This document shows positions 49,440 to 62,610 of a stretch of 64,000 nucleotides of DNA, piece after piece; position 1 is the stretch's first letter, and every line of letters starts with the position of its first letter. The stretch is taken from assembly GCF_027744825.2 (NCBI RefSeq), contig NC_071334.1:43563437-43627436 (forward strand), given 5' to 3'. Position numbers and translations under genes: made by a program. The notes below the pieces were generated by a model. That model was not told the origin of the DNA. It worked only from the letters and a program-made list of their open reading frames with translations, and did no database searches. This stretch comes from Synchiropus splendidus (Eukaryota; Chordata; Actinopteri; Syngnathiformes; Callionymidae).

Positions 49440-52400
49440 TTCTTTTTCCTCTCCTGCACCCAAAGGCTTTGCGAGGAGTGCAGTTATGAAAGAAAAAAAA
49501 AAAAGCCTTTTTCTGTCACTGCATCAACACATGTGCAAGCTCCCCTCTGTTGTATTATCACAGCACAAAAAGATCTGTACAAATGTATGATGACTGCGTT
49601 TGTTGTTGGATCATGTTTTCCTCAATTTACAGAATCAGCGTCTTGCCTGGCGAATACCAATGTTGTCAACAGTGGACAGCTTGACATGTTCACAAGCAGA
49701 CTGGGATTCAAATTCGAGAACATTTATCAAATCTTATAGGGTTTACATTTGTACAAAAATAAATGTATGCAGCATCGAGTATGCATGTATTTCATATATA
49801 AATACAAATACCATCCGAATCTTTACGTTGCACATTTTTATCTTCCAGATAGATTAACTCTGGTAATAATTGAAGGGCTCAAGAGGAAAACAGCAGGGAC
49901 CAAGGAACATCCTGTCCATCGGGTCCTGTACCCATCACATTGGCTTGTCTACTTCTCCACCAGCAAAGTCTTTAGGTTCCGTGAAAGTCGGGATGGCCGA
50001 TTCACTGAATGAGCCAGGATCATTCCCCATATTGTCTCCCCCTTTCCGTTTCACTCCACTCCTGAACACTTTTTAAAATCTTTCAGCTCTTCCTCCACTG
50101 ACTCATCCTTTCATGGTTGAAGATTGCAGGCCCTCCTGCAAAAGAGCACAAGACAAGAACAATGTATAAATGGTTTGTAAGGCACAAATTGCTCCCATTG
50201 TAACACATGCACATTTCCTCAGGTGCTGAAGAATGTCTAAAACAAGCAGCTATTTTTTTTAGGTCAACACAATTTCAGTGACAACATGAAACCATCTTGG
50301 GCAAACACAGAAGTAGGAAAAAGTGAGGAATCTGTAAAAATGGTTGAAGGCCATGCCAGTGTTACACAACGCTGTTTACCAAATCTGTTCTCAATGTGGT
50401 GTGCTTTGTATACTGGCTTGTGAAAAAACAGTTTGACTGTCACACAGATTTCTATTTCCCACCATGTTCAACAGTCCCCGGCCCCGTTATCAGGCCTTGA
50501 TGATCTGCGATAGTGACAACCATTCTGATGCATCCGGTCACAGTGTGACATTCTGTCTACATCGCAGTGGTTCTGCGTGTTCTTGTCAGTTTTTGACAAT
50601 ACGTTTCCCCCTCACAGGAATGTATCGAATCCACTTCCCGCCCGTGCCACTGGAAGTCAGCCGTGATGCCGTTGTTCTAACGCTCTCTATAGATGTGTGG
50701 CCTCTTATTTGTATTTCACAGCCTCCGACACTCACAGGCCTGCACTGATCTGTGCACGACTGGGACTGGCTGCCCGGTTCTTGTTGATGGGAGGGGTAAT
50801 TAGTGACTCCTCCATCGCTCCCAGGTTATTTAGGGAAAGAGACACCCGACGGGGCTGCCGGTTTTATTTACTCCGCCGCCTTTTCTCTCAAGCTATGAAG
50901 ATGAGGGTCCTTGTAACAGGGTGGGTGAACAGAATCAAAACAAGACAATTCCTTGGACTTAATGTCCCAGCAACGGCAGCCTTCGGGGTGGATGTTAAAC
51001 ACACACATCCAAATATCAACTACCGTCATCGGCCTTTTCTTTGGCGCATCCCTTCAACCAGATGTCCCGCAAGACCAACAAATTGGCCTGTTTCTTTGGC
51101 TCATTTGTCATGGACTGTCTTCCTGAGCCATGTACGTTTGACCTCGGTGGGGATTTTTAATCTTTCAGCTCTTTGGAGTGCCTTCACTCCTGCGTTTCAT
51201 TTTACTTCAGTCTTCCTACCCAGTTCTTGTGAAAAGCACTTTACTGTCAACCTTCACCCTGACAGATTTTCCTCTGAGCTTCATCCACCATTCGTGGCGC
51301 TATTACACTCTTTCATTCTGCACCATGTCATCCCCATCGTTCCATCTTGGGGTCTTTCCTCTCCTTATTTCTCCTTCCTGGTAATGTGCATCAATCCTGC
51401 TTTCACCAATGTGTCGCTCCCCTTTGCCTTCCCGATACACAACCTTATAGTTCCTCCTTCTCAGTCAGGCAAACTAGCCTGAGATCAAAATTTACGCTGA
51501 CAATTTAATGAATCTGGACCCCCTTAATGCTGCACAGGCTCACTCCTGTCGTTGGAGCCGGCCCTCTTGCATATGTGACATTTTCACGTTGAGGTTTATT
51601 GGCAGACGAGATAAATCACCAGGCGGGGGAGATGTGCGACAGCATAATGTCAGCAAGGGTCATAATTCTTTGTGGGTATTATTAAAGCTTTGCCACAGCC
51701 CTATTGAAAGATGTTTACCTCCCCTCAGAGGGCTTTTTTTTTCTATCTTCCACGTACCAACCTGCTTCTGAACAATAACAGTGGGGTCCCATCCGATCTG
51801 TGATTTTTATCACAATACTGTTCTCGAGGCGTGGCGAGACAAACCTTTGGATGCATGTGCTGAGGAGAGGTGGTGAATTGTTACATAAAAGCATGTCAGA
51901 TCAGATCGTCTGGGTGTGTCGAATTTTGTCAGACAGCACTGTTATGAAGAGGCATAGAGAGAAAGAGGAAGGAATGGAGGTAGACATGGTTATATTTAGA
52001 GACGTTATGAGACATGTAGCCAACTAGGAAGAGTATCTGAATAAGTAGGAGGGAACAGAGGCAGAGGTGGAGGGACGTAGAGCAAGGCAGGAGAGAACAA
52101 CCCCTGGCAGCAGAGGAAATGTCATGGTTAGGGTTCAGTGAAGTGTTAAATCAGGAGCATCAGCATGTCAGGCCATTTAAGGGGGAACTGAAGAGGAACC
52201 AAGAAGAGCTATATGATCAGTGTTGGCCCTATGTGCGTGGCATAGTCTAGGAGCAAATGCTAGTCTTTGTCAAAGGACGTGGCACGTAATCCGTAATAAC
52301 TAGATATTGTTATTCAGATCGATTTTCCACTTTCTAGATTTGAGATTCCTGAAGAAGAGGGGAAGATTTGTCAGGCGTTGCCGATCACCTTCCATGATAA

Positions 52401-55040
52401 ATGTTTGCGCTGAGTGAATATAAGGAAATTCTTCAGGGACCATGATAATGTAAAACATGACTGAAGCTACAAATGAAAACAGCTGAGTAAAAGCCCTCTC
52501 TGTGACGATATTTTTCTTCATCATTATCTAAAAAGCAGAACTGACAAGAAACAACAAGCTACCAGGTTTAATCATAGCAATTAGCAGGTTTGAATGCTGT
52601 TTTCAAAAACAACCTGCTTCATGAATCCGGCAGCAGGAATGAGATTGACATGAGTGCAGCCACCCAACGGCAACGATGGATTCTCAAGCCTGCTCATGCT
52701 TAACAAACAATTGAATTAGTCAAACAAGCACAAATGAAATCATGGGACTGATGTCATTATATATTCAAGGCAAGCAGTCAAGGCAAGAAGGTAATCGCTG
52801 CGGGACGAAGACCTCACTTTTTTCATCCTTGACTCGTGCACAAACAAGCTGACATGCAAGGCTTTCCATATTTATGGACAAATGTCTGTAAGTCAACGTG
52901 GAAATTGTGTTCCCATGAACCAAATTAATCTTTCTGATTTTGTCTCTCGGTGTCTTTAAACCCCGTAAACAAGTTAACACACTTACAAGAAAAATCCAAA
53001 ATCGTTTACATCCTATTGAAATAAAGGATTATACCCTTTTGTCAGGATGCTCTAGTTGCACCTGAATGTCAAGGCATACGGTGCAATCAAGCTTTTGGAC
53101 TCAGAAATATCCCAAATTGTGCTGATGTTACATAAAATGCACAGCCATTATGTGAAACTGCACGCCATGCAGCATTCCAAAAGATCTGTACTTCATTCCC
53201 TATTGTCAGTGTCCTGGCGGAATTATAGGCTGTGCATTACGGAAACAAAACAGCAAATTTTCACAATTGGCATCAACAATGCTGTCTATTGAATGGTGTC
53301 TGCAATGTCAAAAAATAACATAACACTGTCCAAGTATTGCTTTCCCTTGACTATTTTTATACATTTATTTACATGTTCAGAATGACAGCTGGACAATTTA
53401 AAACAAATAAGGTTAATACCACTACCTTTGCCATAGGAAGCAGTTGAGGACTTTTTTTTTTTTTTTTTTACAATTAAGAAAGGAAATAGCACGGGATAAA
53501 ATGGTAATAGTGGTAGTAAATGTAATTCAGTTTGTGTGGTAAAATATTTTGCACCAAAGTGCTCATTTACATATAATGATATTTGGGAAAAAAAGACAAA
53601 TTCACTGGTGTCTGTCCATTAACACGGAATGAAGATTATTCAGTAGGATACAAAATAAACTGGAACATAAATGAATATATTGACCCACAAACTAAATGTG
53701 AGTCCATCTTTTTTAGGAGCAACGTTGACTTGCTGTTATCTTTCACACCAGACTAACAATTTGTTTCCATATTATATTATTTTTCTGCACCGTAACTCAA
53801 GCCTTGAACATTTTCAACATGCAAATGAATGGTAAAAAAATTGAAGCCAAAGTTTGAATAAATCCCCCATGTAGACTAGAAAGATGGAATGGAGGGCTCA
53901 TCTGGTCCACTTCATCTTTAATGACTAATTATCAGTGGTGTCGACGACAGCACATTTGCAATCTAAAGGCACGATAACTATAATTACATGATGTGAATGA
54001 AGTGCCTCAAGAGCCTCTTTTCTATGGCAGGATTGAAGAAAGGACAATTGAAATGAATCGGATCATGTACAAGAATCATCTTGACTGACCAAACAGTAGA
54101 TTCACTGTATTATATCATGAGTTTGATCTAACATGGTTTAGTGAAAACAACTGTCATAGTGCGGTAGAAGTTTGTGTGATTCAGGACAGGTGGCACTACT
54201 GTCATGGTAAGCGTACAGCTCCACACAATATGAGACTGTTATTGTGCTTTTTTTCAACATCGTCCCCCCAGAGAACTGGTGGTTATGGCACTTTTCAGTA
54301 CAGAAACTTAAGCAAGATCTGCAGAAGAATCAGCACAAAGAAGCCAGTCAAGAAGAGCCACGGTCGAAAGAGAAGTTGGAAGGTTTCGTAGGCGGATATT
54401 TAATAGGTAATGCAGCCTGTTTCTACACAAACATTAACAGTCATGAATAAACAATAGGTGACATTTCCCTTTGCACACGCACACTTTGGACCAATGGAAT
54501 TCCCTCACAGAGTCACCCCCCTCCAACTTTCTGCTCCAAAAGCCAAACACCCACATCTACACGCCAGAGTCCTGCTCATGACACACGCTTGGAATCTGCA
54601 AACAGACAGAGCAATCTAAGCTCCTCACTCTTTAAAGCCTCTCATTAAGCTGCACAATCTTGGAAAAATGACTCCCACACCTGCAGTAAAGCAAATCCCC
54701 ATGTCCAAAGCAAACTGGAACACACACACAATCCCACACACACATAAACAAACACAGCTGAACTGTGAGCGCTGGAACACACCCCCTTTGTGGGGATACA
54801 TATGCGCACGAGCGCACGCACGCACACACACGCGCACACACACACACTTCCAAAGACATAAACAAGACGCATGCACGTGTGCGCTCGCATGCAAGGGCAT
54901 ACCCAGCACTGCCTGCTCGTGCAGAAGAAACAATGAGATGAAACGATGCCCCTCGCTAACATGCAGAAAATGCATACACCTACTTGCTTTGAAATGTGTC
55001 CTTAGCTCTGATCTTTAGCGCTCGATTATTTCTATGGTGA
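49440..55040. other. Upstream of insyn2b: no recognisable gene
   Basis: Lies 5' of insyn2b coding exon 1 and should contain the untranslated first exon and promoter, which I could not locate. The plus frame 50697-51482 is open for 261 codons, but it begins on GTG and resembles no family I know. The rest shows only short chance frames and a T21 run at 53451-53471. Confidence 0.4.
54719..54846. repeat. CA-rich simple-sequence tract
   Basis: Interrupted CACACA, CGCACG and CACACG stretches on the plus strand. Confidence 0.85.
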
Positions 55041-55089
55041 TGCTGAGGGAAGGCTGATGGGGAAATGCTCTACTATCCTCCGTCAGAAC

Positions 55090-56030
55090 AGAGAACTGAG
55101 TCACACGTACCACATCTCACGCTTCCTGTTTCCCTCTGTGATGTCTCTAACGCTCTCTCCTCTTCTTTTCTATTCCTTCACGTCTCTTTTTTTCCAATCT
55201 TCCATCCCTCTGGCGTTCATGTTTGCTTTTGTTCCCACCTCTGTCACTGCTGCTCCGTAAGCTTCACACTGTTTCCTCTCCTCTGTGTACAGTCCATCTG
55301 GCTTCCACTCCTCCTCACACCTCTTCCCTCTCCTCTGTGGCAGTGTCTTCTTCTACGGCACCCTTCTCTTCTGCCGTGGATTTATGCCTTTTCACGTGGG
55401 AACCTTTGCATCCATCTCTGCGAGCTCTGAGCTCCGCTGTGCCTACCTAGCTGTCTGAGCGTTTGTGCTGTGAGTGAAAGTGAATGGACAGGAGGGGGAG
55501 CAAGAAGACAAGAGTGAGCAAACAGGCAGTTATCCTCTCAGATGCTCCTCTCAGTTCTTCCTCTCCCCTCCTCTCTGTCCGCATCTCTCCATCATGACCT
55601 CCTCTCTGTATCACCATGCAAGCCCGTGTAAGCAAAGGCAGTGGGGATGGGTGGGGGTGTGGGATGGACAGTAGGAGGACAAGGAGGGAGGAGCTACCAC
55701 GTCTGACTAATTAAAAAGCAGAGTATGTACAGCTGCAGAGAGCAGAGAGGGAGGCAGCTTGGAAGAGAGAGCCGAGCAGGAGATCCAGGGGGTGGAACCG
55801 GGGGATGGAGTGGGAAGGAGTTATGCACTCAGGCTGGGAACGAGGGGCAAGAGTGCTTTTAGACCGAGGGGGGTTGGTCAAGAGGAGTCAGCAGCAGAAG
55901 GATGGGAATGGGAAAGAGCTGATAGGACACCAAGGTCAGTTGGAGAGGAATGCAAAAAGGTCACATGTGGATGGAGGGGGACGGGGGGGACGAAGGGCGG
56001 GGGAGAAGGTGATGAGAACAGACAGGTAGA
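55090..56030. other. Pyrimidine-rich block (55090-55610) then purine-rich block (55640-56030)
   Basis: The plus strand switches from CT-rich (CTCTCTCCTCTTCTTTTC, CTTCCTCTCCCCTCCTCTC) to GA-rich (GAGAGAGCCGAGCAGGAG, GGACGGGGGGGACGAAGGGCGGGGGAGAAGG). The open frames here reflect that bias and not coding. This could be a regulatory or non-B-DNA-forming segment about 6 kb upstream of the insyn2b start. Confidence 0.5.
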
Positions 56031-59000
56031 AAATATCCCGCATACGATGTAAACCCATCGAGTATTGTGTTGAATAACAAATTCTCCAGACGGACGGTAG
56101 TTTGCGATTCATTTAACGTTGAATAAATTTAACAATGACACCAAGCGCTGGTGACAAATTTTAGGACAGAACATTGAATACAATATTTATCATTTTCGAT
56201 CGACGCAGTGTTAGCTGGGTGGTCCCTCTGTCCCACTGCGCAGACCCCCCCTATCAGAGCACAACGTAATGTTCCTGTTTATTTCACCTTCTGACCCCAT
56301 TGGGGTTTTTTTTCCTTTTGTCATGATCAAAACAATCAAAACTTATTTTTACACTATCACCACAGCACTGTGACCTCAGGCTGCTTAGTAAAATAGCTCG
56401 ACGATACAACAGAGATAAAAAGAGGAAGCCTACACCTCAGTGCCTTCGGGCTGATACGTCCCTTCCTATTCTATCAGCTCTGATCACTTATCTTGTCCTA
56501 TCTTTTTTTTTATGGTTCTGTTTAGGATTTTTTTTTTATTTTTTATTCTCACATCTTCACTATGTTCTACTTTTACACCCCCATTTCTAAGAACTCACAG
56601 TGGAATGGCTCTGGAAAACTGACGAGCACATTATTTCCTCAGAATTATTCAGGGGAGTGAGCTGGAGATATAATCAGCCACAATACTGATGCATAATTCA
56701 AATGGTACCTTCCAAGAACATAGATGAGAACGAGAAGTATGTGAACAAATGTCCCATAAATAAAGGATTTGCCCTTTCCCTTGAATCACAAGATTTCAAT
56801 AATGACCTGAGGAAAATAGGAAAACAATACGCTGTGAAATGTACTCATATTTCATGACAAGTTCATATGTGGATAAGCAAGATATGAAGTTTGTAACTAA
56901 AATAAGATCACACCAAATATAAAATTAGTGATAGAAAATCTTCAGATTGTGATGTGTTCACATGACAGGATGCTAATGTAAGTAAGTATTCTGTGTTGCG
57001 GCACATGTGAAGCACAGTATATGATGAAAAAAAAGACGCATGTATCATCCTTGTTTTTATGAACAAAGCACAATGATTCCTCACCACATGGACGTCACAC
57101 TTCTTGCCGCGGTATTTGGGTCTGGCGGGTAAGTAGTAAGTAAAATAGGTTACATAAGGAAGAAGGTGTCACCAGTTCAGCACCTGAAGAAAAGCTATTT
57201 GCAGTTGTCTCCTCCAGCTTACACTTGTGGCAGAGTCAAACGTCTTATTTTTCAAAACCCTGCCATTGTTTACCTAGCCAGGGTGCAGGGTGCAGAGAAA
57301 CTCTCCGGCCACTGTAATGTATGGTCTCTTCCGTTAAGATACTAGACTGTAGATGTTAAGACCACACAAACAGGGATCTTGTAATTCAGCTTGTAATTCA
57401 ACACCACAAGATTCGCAAGCTCAGCAAAATGAATATTCTAGCCGTCTCTTCGTGATGATGATGTTTCTACTTGGCAGCAGCTGTAGCAGCTTCCATTTTC
57501 AACATTTCACCAAGGACTGGGGATGCTTGAAGCAGTGGACCTTTGTGTTCTGTTGCAGACTGTCAGCAGGGCAAACAAACACAAAGTGGATGATAAAGGG
57601 ACAACAGACTTTATTGGTCTGCCGAACAGGAGATGCAGTCTATCAGCAGCACACAGCGCCCAGCTGTTAACAAATGATGAAGAGCTTCTGCTGGCACTCG
57701 CTTTAAGAAGTTCCTGTTGTACTTTGATGGCGTTTGAAGCTCATCGCCATCCGAGCTGTCCCTCTGGTGATAATGGAGCAGTTCAAAAAAGGTCAAGGCA
57801 TCTGAAGAGAGCTTCAGTCGATCGCAGATGTACACTTGCTAGTGGCAGGACGGCCTTGTGAACGGAGTTAAAGAAGGATCGTGCTCCTCAAAAGTCTGGT
57901 CAGGTAGTGGGCTACACACACGCAGATACTTCCTCGTTTCCGATAAGTCAGTCTAATCGCTTGGCGGACACAGGTTTCAACACGAGTGATGGTGCTTTAT
58001 GTACCTCTGTTCTATGCCAAAGGTGGATGGATTAAATGGAGTTTTCTCAAGAATCGGGTCAAATGCCAACTGAGAAAGATTAGACGGATTTTAAGCTTCA
58101 TGCGCTGTGTTTTATCTAGAAATATAAAGGTGAAACTTCTGCCCTTTGAGCAGCTCTGGGTTTGTTTTTTAGCGGCTGCTCGCTAGTTTGATGCAGCCTG
58201 GTTTCATCTCATTTCACTTTTAAACCTATTTATCTGCAGGCGAAAAGACATTTTGCCCACAGATGCATTATCCTGAACTATAGTCTTTTGCTGCAGACGT
58301 TCTCCCCTTGTGCCAGCTAATACATGTTTGCCAAGCCCAAGGTCCTATTGAGAAAATATTGCAGTTTCACATGCGCGTGTGCTGGAGCTGGTATGGTACC
58401 AGGCTGAGCGGCGCCTCCATCAGTGCCTGTGGACCTGTCCTTCAGCAGCAACAGATCCTAATGAGGCTGGAGCCTTTCATGGCTGCACGCTCCCACAGCT
58501 AATGAGAGGGGAGTTCATGCAGGACAGTCAAACACGTTCTGAAAATGTCTAAAAAAGCGCAACAGTAATGTTGTCGGGATACATCAGTCGACAGCTTTAT
58601 AACACATCCCAAGTTTTAAACGGCTCAGTTAGTGCGAGTTGGAATGATGTCGTCATTCACCATTTCATTTGAAGCAGTCAGACGTGAATAATGGCCAAAT
58701 CTGACTGATTCCATTACCTTACATTTCTACTATTCCATTCTTTAGCTGTCTGAGTTTCAGAAATGATGGATGAAAAGAGGTGCCCAGTCGTTTGCCGCGT
58801 CCTGAGTGCTGCCGACGTCGGCCTATTTGCTCCCAGCCGCTCTGAGGACACTGCCAGAGATCTGAAGTTCCACTGATGGATGAGGGGACTTTTGCTCCTT
58901 TGTTTCTGTGCCCAATAATGACTTTCAGAGTGCGTCCTCCGCGCTGGAAACAAGGCTGGAGGTCAGGAGAAAAACGCTTTATGGCAAGATAACGAATGGT

Positions 59001-60404
59001 CGAAAAGATGAAAGTTTCAGGTTGCTGCTGATCGAAAACGACACCGAGGATACGTACCATTCATTATACCTGCCCCTCTGCCCTTTCCCTGCTTGATCCA
59101 AAATCTTTATCCTTTCAGGGACTTGTAACTAATACAATAAGAAAACAAGGGATTTTTCCAGTCAGGGCATCTGGACAGTCGACGGCATCTCATTTATGGC
59201 ATCGTGCAACGCTTGCTTCGTCGGCCTTCCTTTGAAGCTCCAAAATTTGCTTTGACAGATCATGCCTGGAGTATTTTATGCCGTTCCACCAGCAGGTGGT
59301 GGTAGTAAGCTTGAAGTGTGTGAACCTGTACATGCTGCAAAATGTCATAAAAAGAAAAAATATATACCTTAGAAGTTGTTTTGCCAAGCTTCCACAGGGT
59401 TGTGATGCATTTATTTGGTGATTACATCGAGCTGTTGTTTGGGGAACGATCCTCTGGAGATGAGACATTTGAGATGTTTTCTCCTTGCTTCAGGCGACAA
59501 CAATGAAAGACATCTTTCAATCTGCTGATGTCATAGATGTGAAGGGACGTCAAAGAATGTTTCACCTTGACTACAGGGCTTATTTCATTCTGGGGGAAAA
59601 AAACAGTCACATTGTAATGTTTAAGTAGGTCACTGATGATTCACATGTTTGTAGGTAATGATGCAGAGCAACTGATGGTTGCGCCATGAATATCTCGATC
59701 AGCTCTGGCTCACTGGAGTCCATTTCTTGTGATGCAGTAAGAGTAGATTCAAAGCAAATTCCCAGTTGCTGGCCATAGATTGAAAGATGCAGCTGAATAC
59801 ATTATGAAGTGGGAAAACACTCAGAGAGTACAGACCTCAACTAAGCTGCTTATTTCCACCAATTCTGTGTTTCACTATTGGTTTTGTTTTCTTTCCCAAT
59901 ATTATTTCTTCAATTATTTTACTTATATCAAGCCATACCATTTTGTGAATGAAAAATATTATTGACAGTAATGACCTCCAAGGACTGCAGATGGCAGTGC
60001 GGATCTCATTCGTACAACACACACAGTAGACCCAAACAAGAAAGTGCAGCATCGTTCTCTGGTGAGAGGATGACAATTCCTTTAAGGTAGCTTGATCCAG
60101 ATGGTAATCCAGAGCATAACCACCATTTAATCTGCTGTTTCAATATATCCTAAAAATTCTCTGGAAATCTGTTCTTCTGCTACTTTGTAAAGAGGTTCTT
60201 AGACATTTTTAGTAAACTCCAATTGTGAGAGTCTGAGATGCTTACAAGCCTGAGTGGATCTCACTTAACACTTGCACTCTTCACTTTAAACAACCAATGT
60301 GATCTTCCTCCATAGCAAGAGTGTCTGGAAGTTTCTGTAACAAGATATCCAAAAGATAGCAAGTGTAAGATTTGACATAATTAATATGCACTTGCACGGT
60401 CAGC
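56031..60404. other. No recognisable feature
   Basis: AT-rich, unique-looking sequence. Short open frames on both strands have no splice context or family match that I can see. Confidence 0.4.
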
Positions 60405-60790
60405 AATCACAATATGGCTCTCCATCTTATCCGCTGGTGGGTCACGGGGTCACGCCATACACCTTTCTCCCAGGCAACATCCATCAGCTCCAACTGGGGG
60501 ATCCCGAGACGCTCCCAGGCCAGTGCACAGATATAATGCCTCCACCTGGTCCTGGGTCCACCCCTCAAGTCTCCTCCCAGCTGGTCCTGCCTGAAACACC
60601 GCTAAAGGGAGGTGTCCAGGGGGCGTCCTCATGAGATGCCCGGACCACCTCAACTGACTCCTCTCAACACAGAGAAGCAAGGTCTCTACTCGGAGTCTCT
60701 CCTGAGTGACAGAACTTCTCACCCTATCTCTCATTTCAGACGCTTGTATCCGGAATCTCATTCTTTCTGTCATGATGGCTTTCCAGCCAA
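60405..60790 (-). mobile_element. LINE 3' end, inverted relative of 20290-20650
   Basis: The minus frame reads MRDRVRSSVTQERLRVETLL, CVERSQLRWSGHLMRTPPGH and LGASRDPPVGADGCCLGE. It is the same LINE tail as at 20290-20650, in the opposite orientation. GAGGAGTCAGTTGAGGTGGT is identical in both. The GRPRTRW segment is shifted out of frame (GWTQDQV), so this copy is dead. Confidence 0.78.
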
Positions 60791-62329
60791 CATTATTATA
60801 TGTCGTGATTCACAGCTCTCTTTCATTATGGCAGCGAACGCTCCGACGACAGATTCCAGGAGGAGATCACAGCATGAAGCATGAAGCACTCTGGTCCGGA
60901 GTTGCATCCAAACCTAATAATAGGGCTAATAAATGGCTCAGAGGTTTTTGTATTGATAACAGACGCGTCAATGTCCTCCAGCCATTTTATTGTACGGTGG
61001 TTACAAAATTATAATGCTGTCAGTGAGCAGACATGTTGTATTCAACTTTGTTAAACAAAGATTATTGCTAGTTTAAATTTATTGTCATGCACATGGGCTG
61101 CAGAGCAGAACGGAAACCCAGTTACACGCCAGGTTGCAATTACACTCTTTTACCACAGGTGACGCCAAAAACAAATACTTAAACTCTATCGTTGCTTTCA
61201 CCGAGTTGATTAAATGTCATCATTACGTCATACACAAATTCCCAATTAAAAACAATATTTATGTATTTATTATTTTATTCTATAGTTTGAGATGACATTG
61301 TATCCATTTCAGTTATTTATAATCATCGATCTTTGCATTCAGTAAATCAATCATTGGTTTCCTGAGCAACTTGGTGTGTACTTATATTCTTCATCAAGGG
61401 TCATTGTCGAAGAGAAATGTGGAAGAAAGTCCTGTTTTGTCTTAGTTTAATTTAGTGGTATCAAGTTCTTGATTTAGACTTGAGACTTTAGAATTACTGC
61501 AACAAAATGAAACGTATATTTTAGGCAAAATTTGGGAGCAAATCTGAGGCCTTGTGGAATATCTGGGAAGAAAATGTAGTGTTGAATTGGAAAAAAAATA
61601 TTAGTAAAAGGTGGCTATATTTAGCTCATTTCCATCCCAATTTATCCTAAAAAGGTGTAGTTCCACTTTCATTTTGATACTCCTAGAAGTCCACAGAATA
61701 TGCAACAATACTAACAGCTACTACAGACTACAAACACACAAATGCAAGGAAGAACAATTTGGAAAAACAGGTTTTTGATAGTGCGCATTATTTGAAAATT
61801 TCCACCAGTTAAAGTAAAACATACGATCAACAAACCATTTCACAAGAGTTTAAATCAAAATAACATCATCCACTATCATGGACACAGACCATAATAATAA
61901 TAATAACAATAATAACAATAATAACAATAATAATAATAATAACAATAATAGTGGTAATTGTATTTACTTGACTTATTGCTCAATAGATGCTTTGAGTGAA
62001 ATAAATAAATCTTTCTGCTGTACAAGCATATTGAAATGAAAATCTCGAATGTGCCGCTGGCCCATAACCGTTATGTTTACACGGTGTTCAACGCTACCGG
62101 ATGCTGGCAACTTTACTTCATAGTCAATATATAGTTGCGCTTACCCTCGTCTTTTCACTATTCTCCGCAGTCATCATTCAAAGTGCCCGTATTATGCCCG
62201 CCTATTCTATTAATAAAAGCAAAGAATTGCAAGTCAAAAATACGAGCTGTGTATTCGTTGTTGTGGAGGACCGCTTGGTTACCTCCGTTGCCTGCTGTGT
62301 TTACTTCCTCCTCCACACACGTGGGTAGG
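60791..62329. other. No recognisable feature apart from a trinucleotide microsatellite
   Basis: AT-rich DNA leading into a CpG-rich patch. No exon or repeat copy was recognised except the AAT/AAC tract listed separately. Confidence 0.45.
61891..61950. repeat. (AAT/AAC)n microsatellite
   Basis: About 60 bp of ATA/ACA trinucleotides mixing AAT and AAC units. Confidence 0.92.
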
Positions 62330-62610
62330 GTTGGGTGGCGCGCGGGGGGGGTGAGTGGGATTAACGCTGCGCCTGTGCCCGGTGTTCTTTCACCGCACCA
62401 CAACAAACAGTGCAGCGGCATTACACTGTCAGCTCCTCCTCAGTTGGTGTCACCAGATCTCCGAGTGTCAGCAGCCTCGCGGCTTCCAAGCATGTCTCTG
62501 TCCGGCGCTCAGACCACCGAGGACGGACTCTGTGGTGAGTGACGCCGCTCCACGCACCAGGCCGCTGCATCATGTGTTCACTGCGCCGCCTTGTCTCGGG
62601 CTGAAATACA
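62330..62610. promoter_or_regulatory. CpG-rich patch, possible promoter
   Basis: Local GC and CpG content rise sharply against the AT-rich surroundings (GGCGCGCGGGGGGGG, CCTCGCGGCTTCC, TCCGGCGCTC, GACGCCGCTCC). It contains the start of a candidate short first exon. It could also serve the minus-strand gene as a distal promoter. Confidence 0.45.
62492..62534 (+). CDS. Candidate first coding exon of an unidentified gene
   Basis: An ATG at 62492 opens 14 codons (MSLSGAQTTEDGLC) and one base before a strong donor, G|GTGAGTGACG, at 62535. The CpG-rich setting and the donor suit a short first exon whose gene continues past the window end. I do not recognise the peptide, and no second exon is visible within the remaining 1.5 kb. 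It may be chance. Confidence 0.3.

Noticed and set aside
49440..49463. Eight additional N-terminal codons of the insyn2b frame
   Set aside because: They start at a TTG codon and cross a likely splice acceptor; the first ATG is at 49439.
55759..56052. Open frame of 97 codons in the GA-rich block
   Set aside because: It begins on TTG, has low complexity and is explained by the purine bias.
58700..59060. Overlapping minus-strand frames of about 80-113 codons
   Set aside because: They overlap each other in different frames and show no domain, splice context or repeat match.
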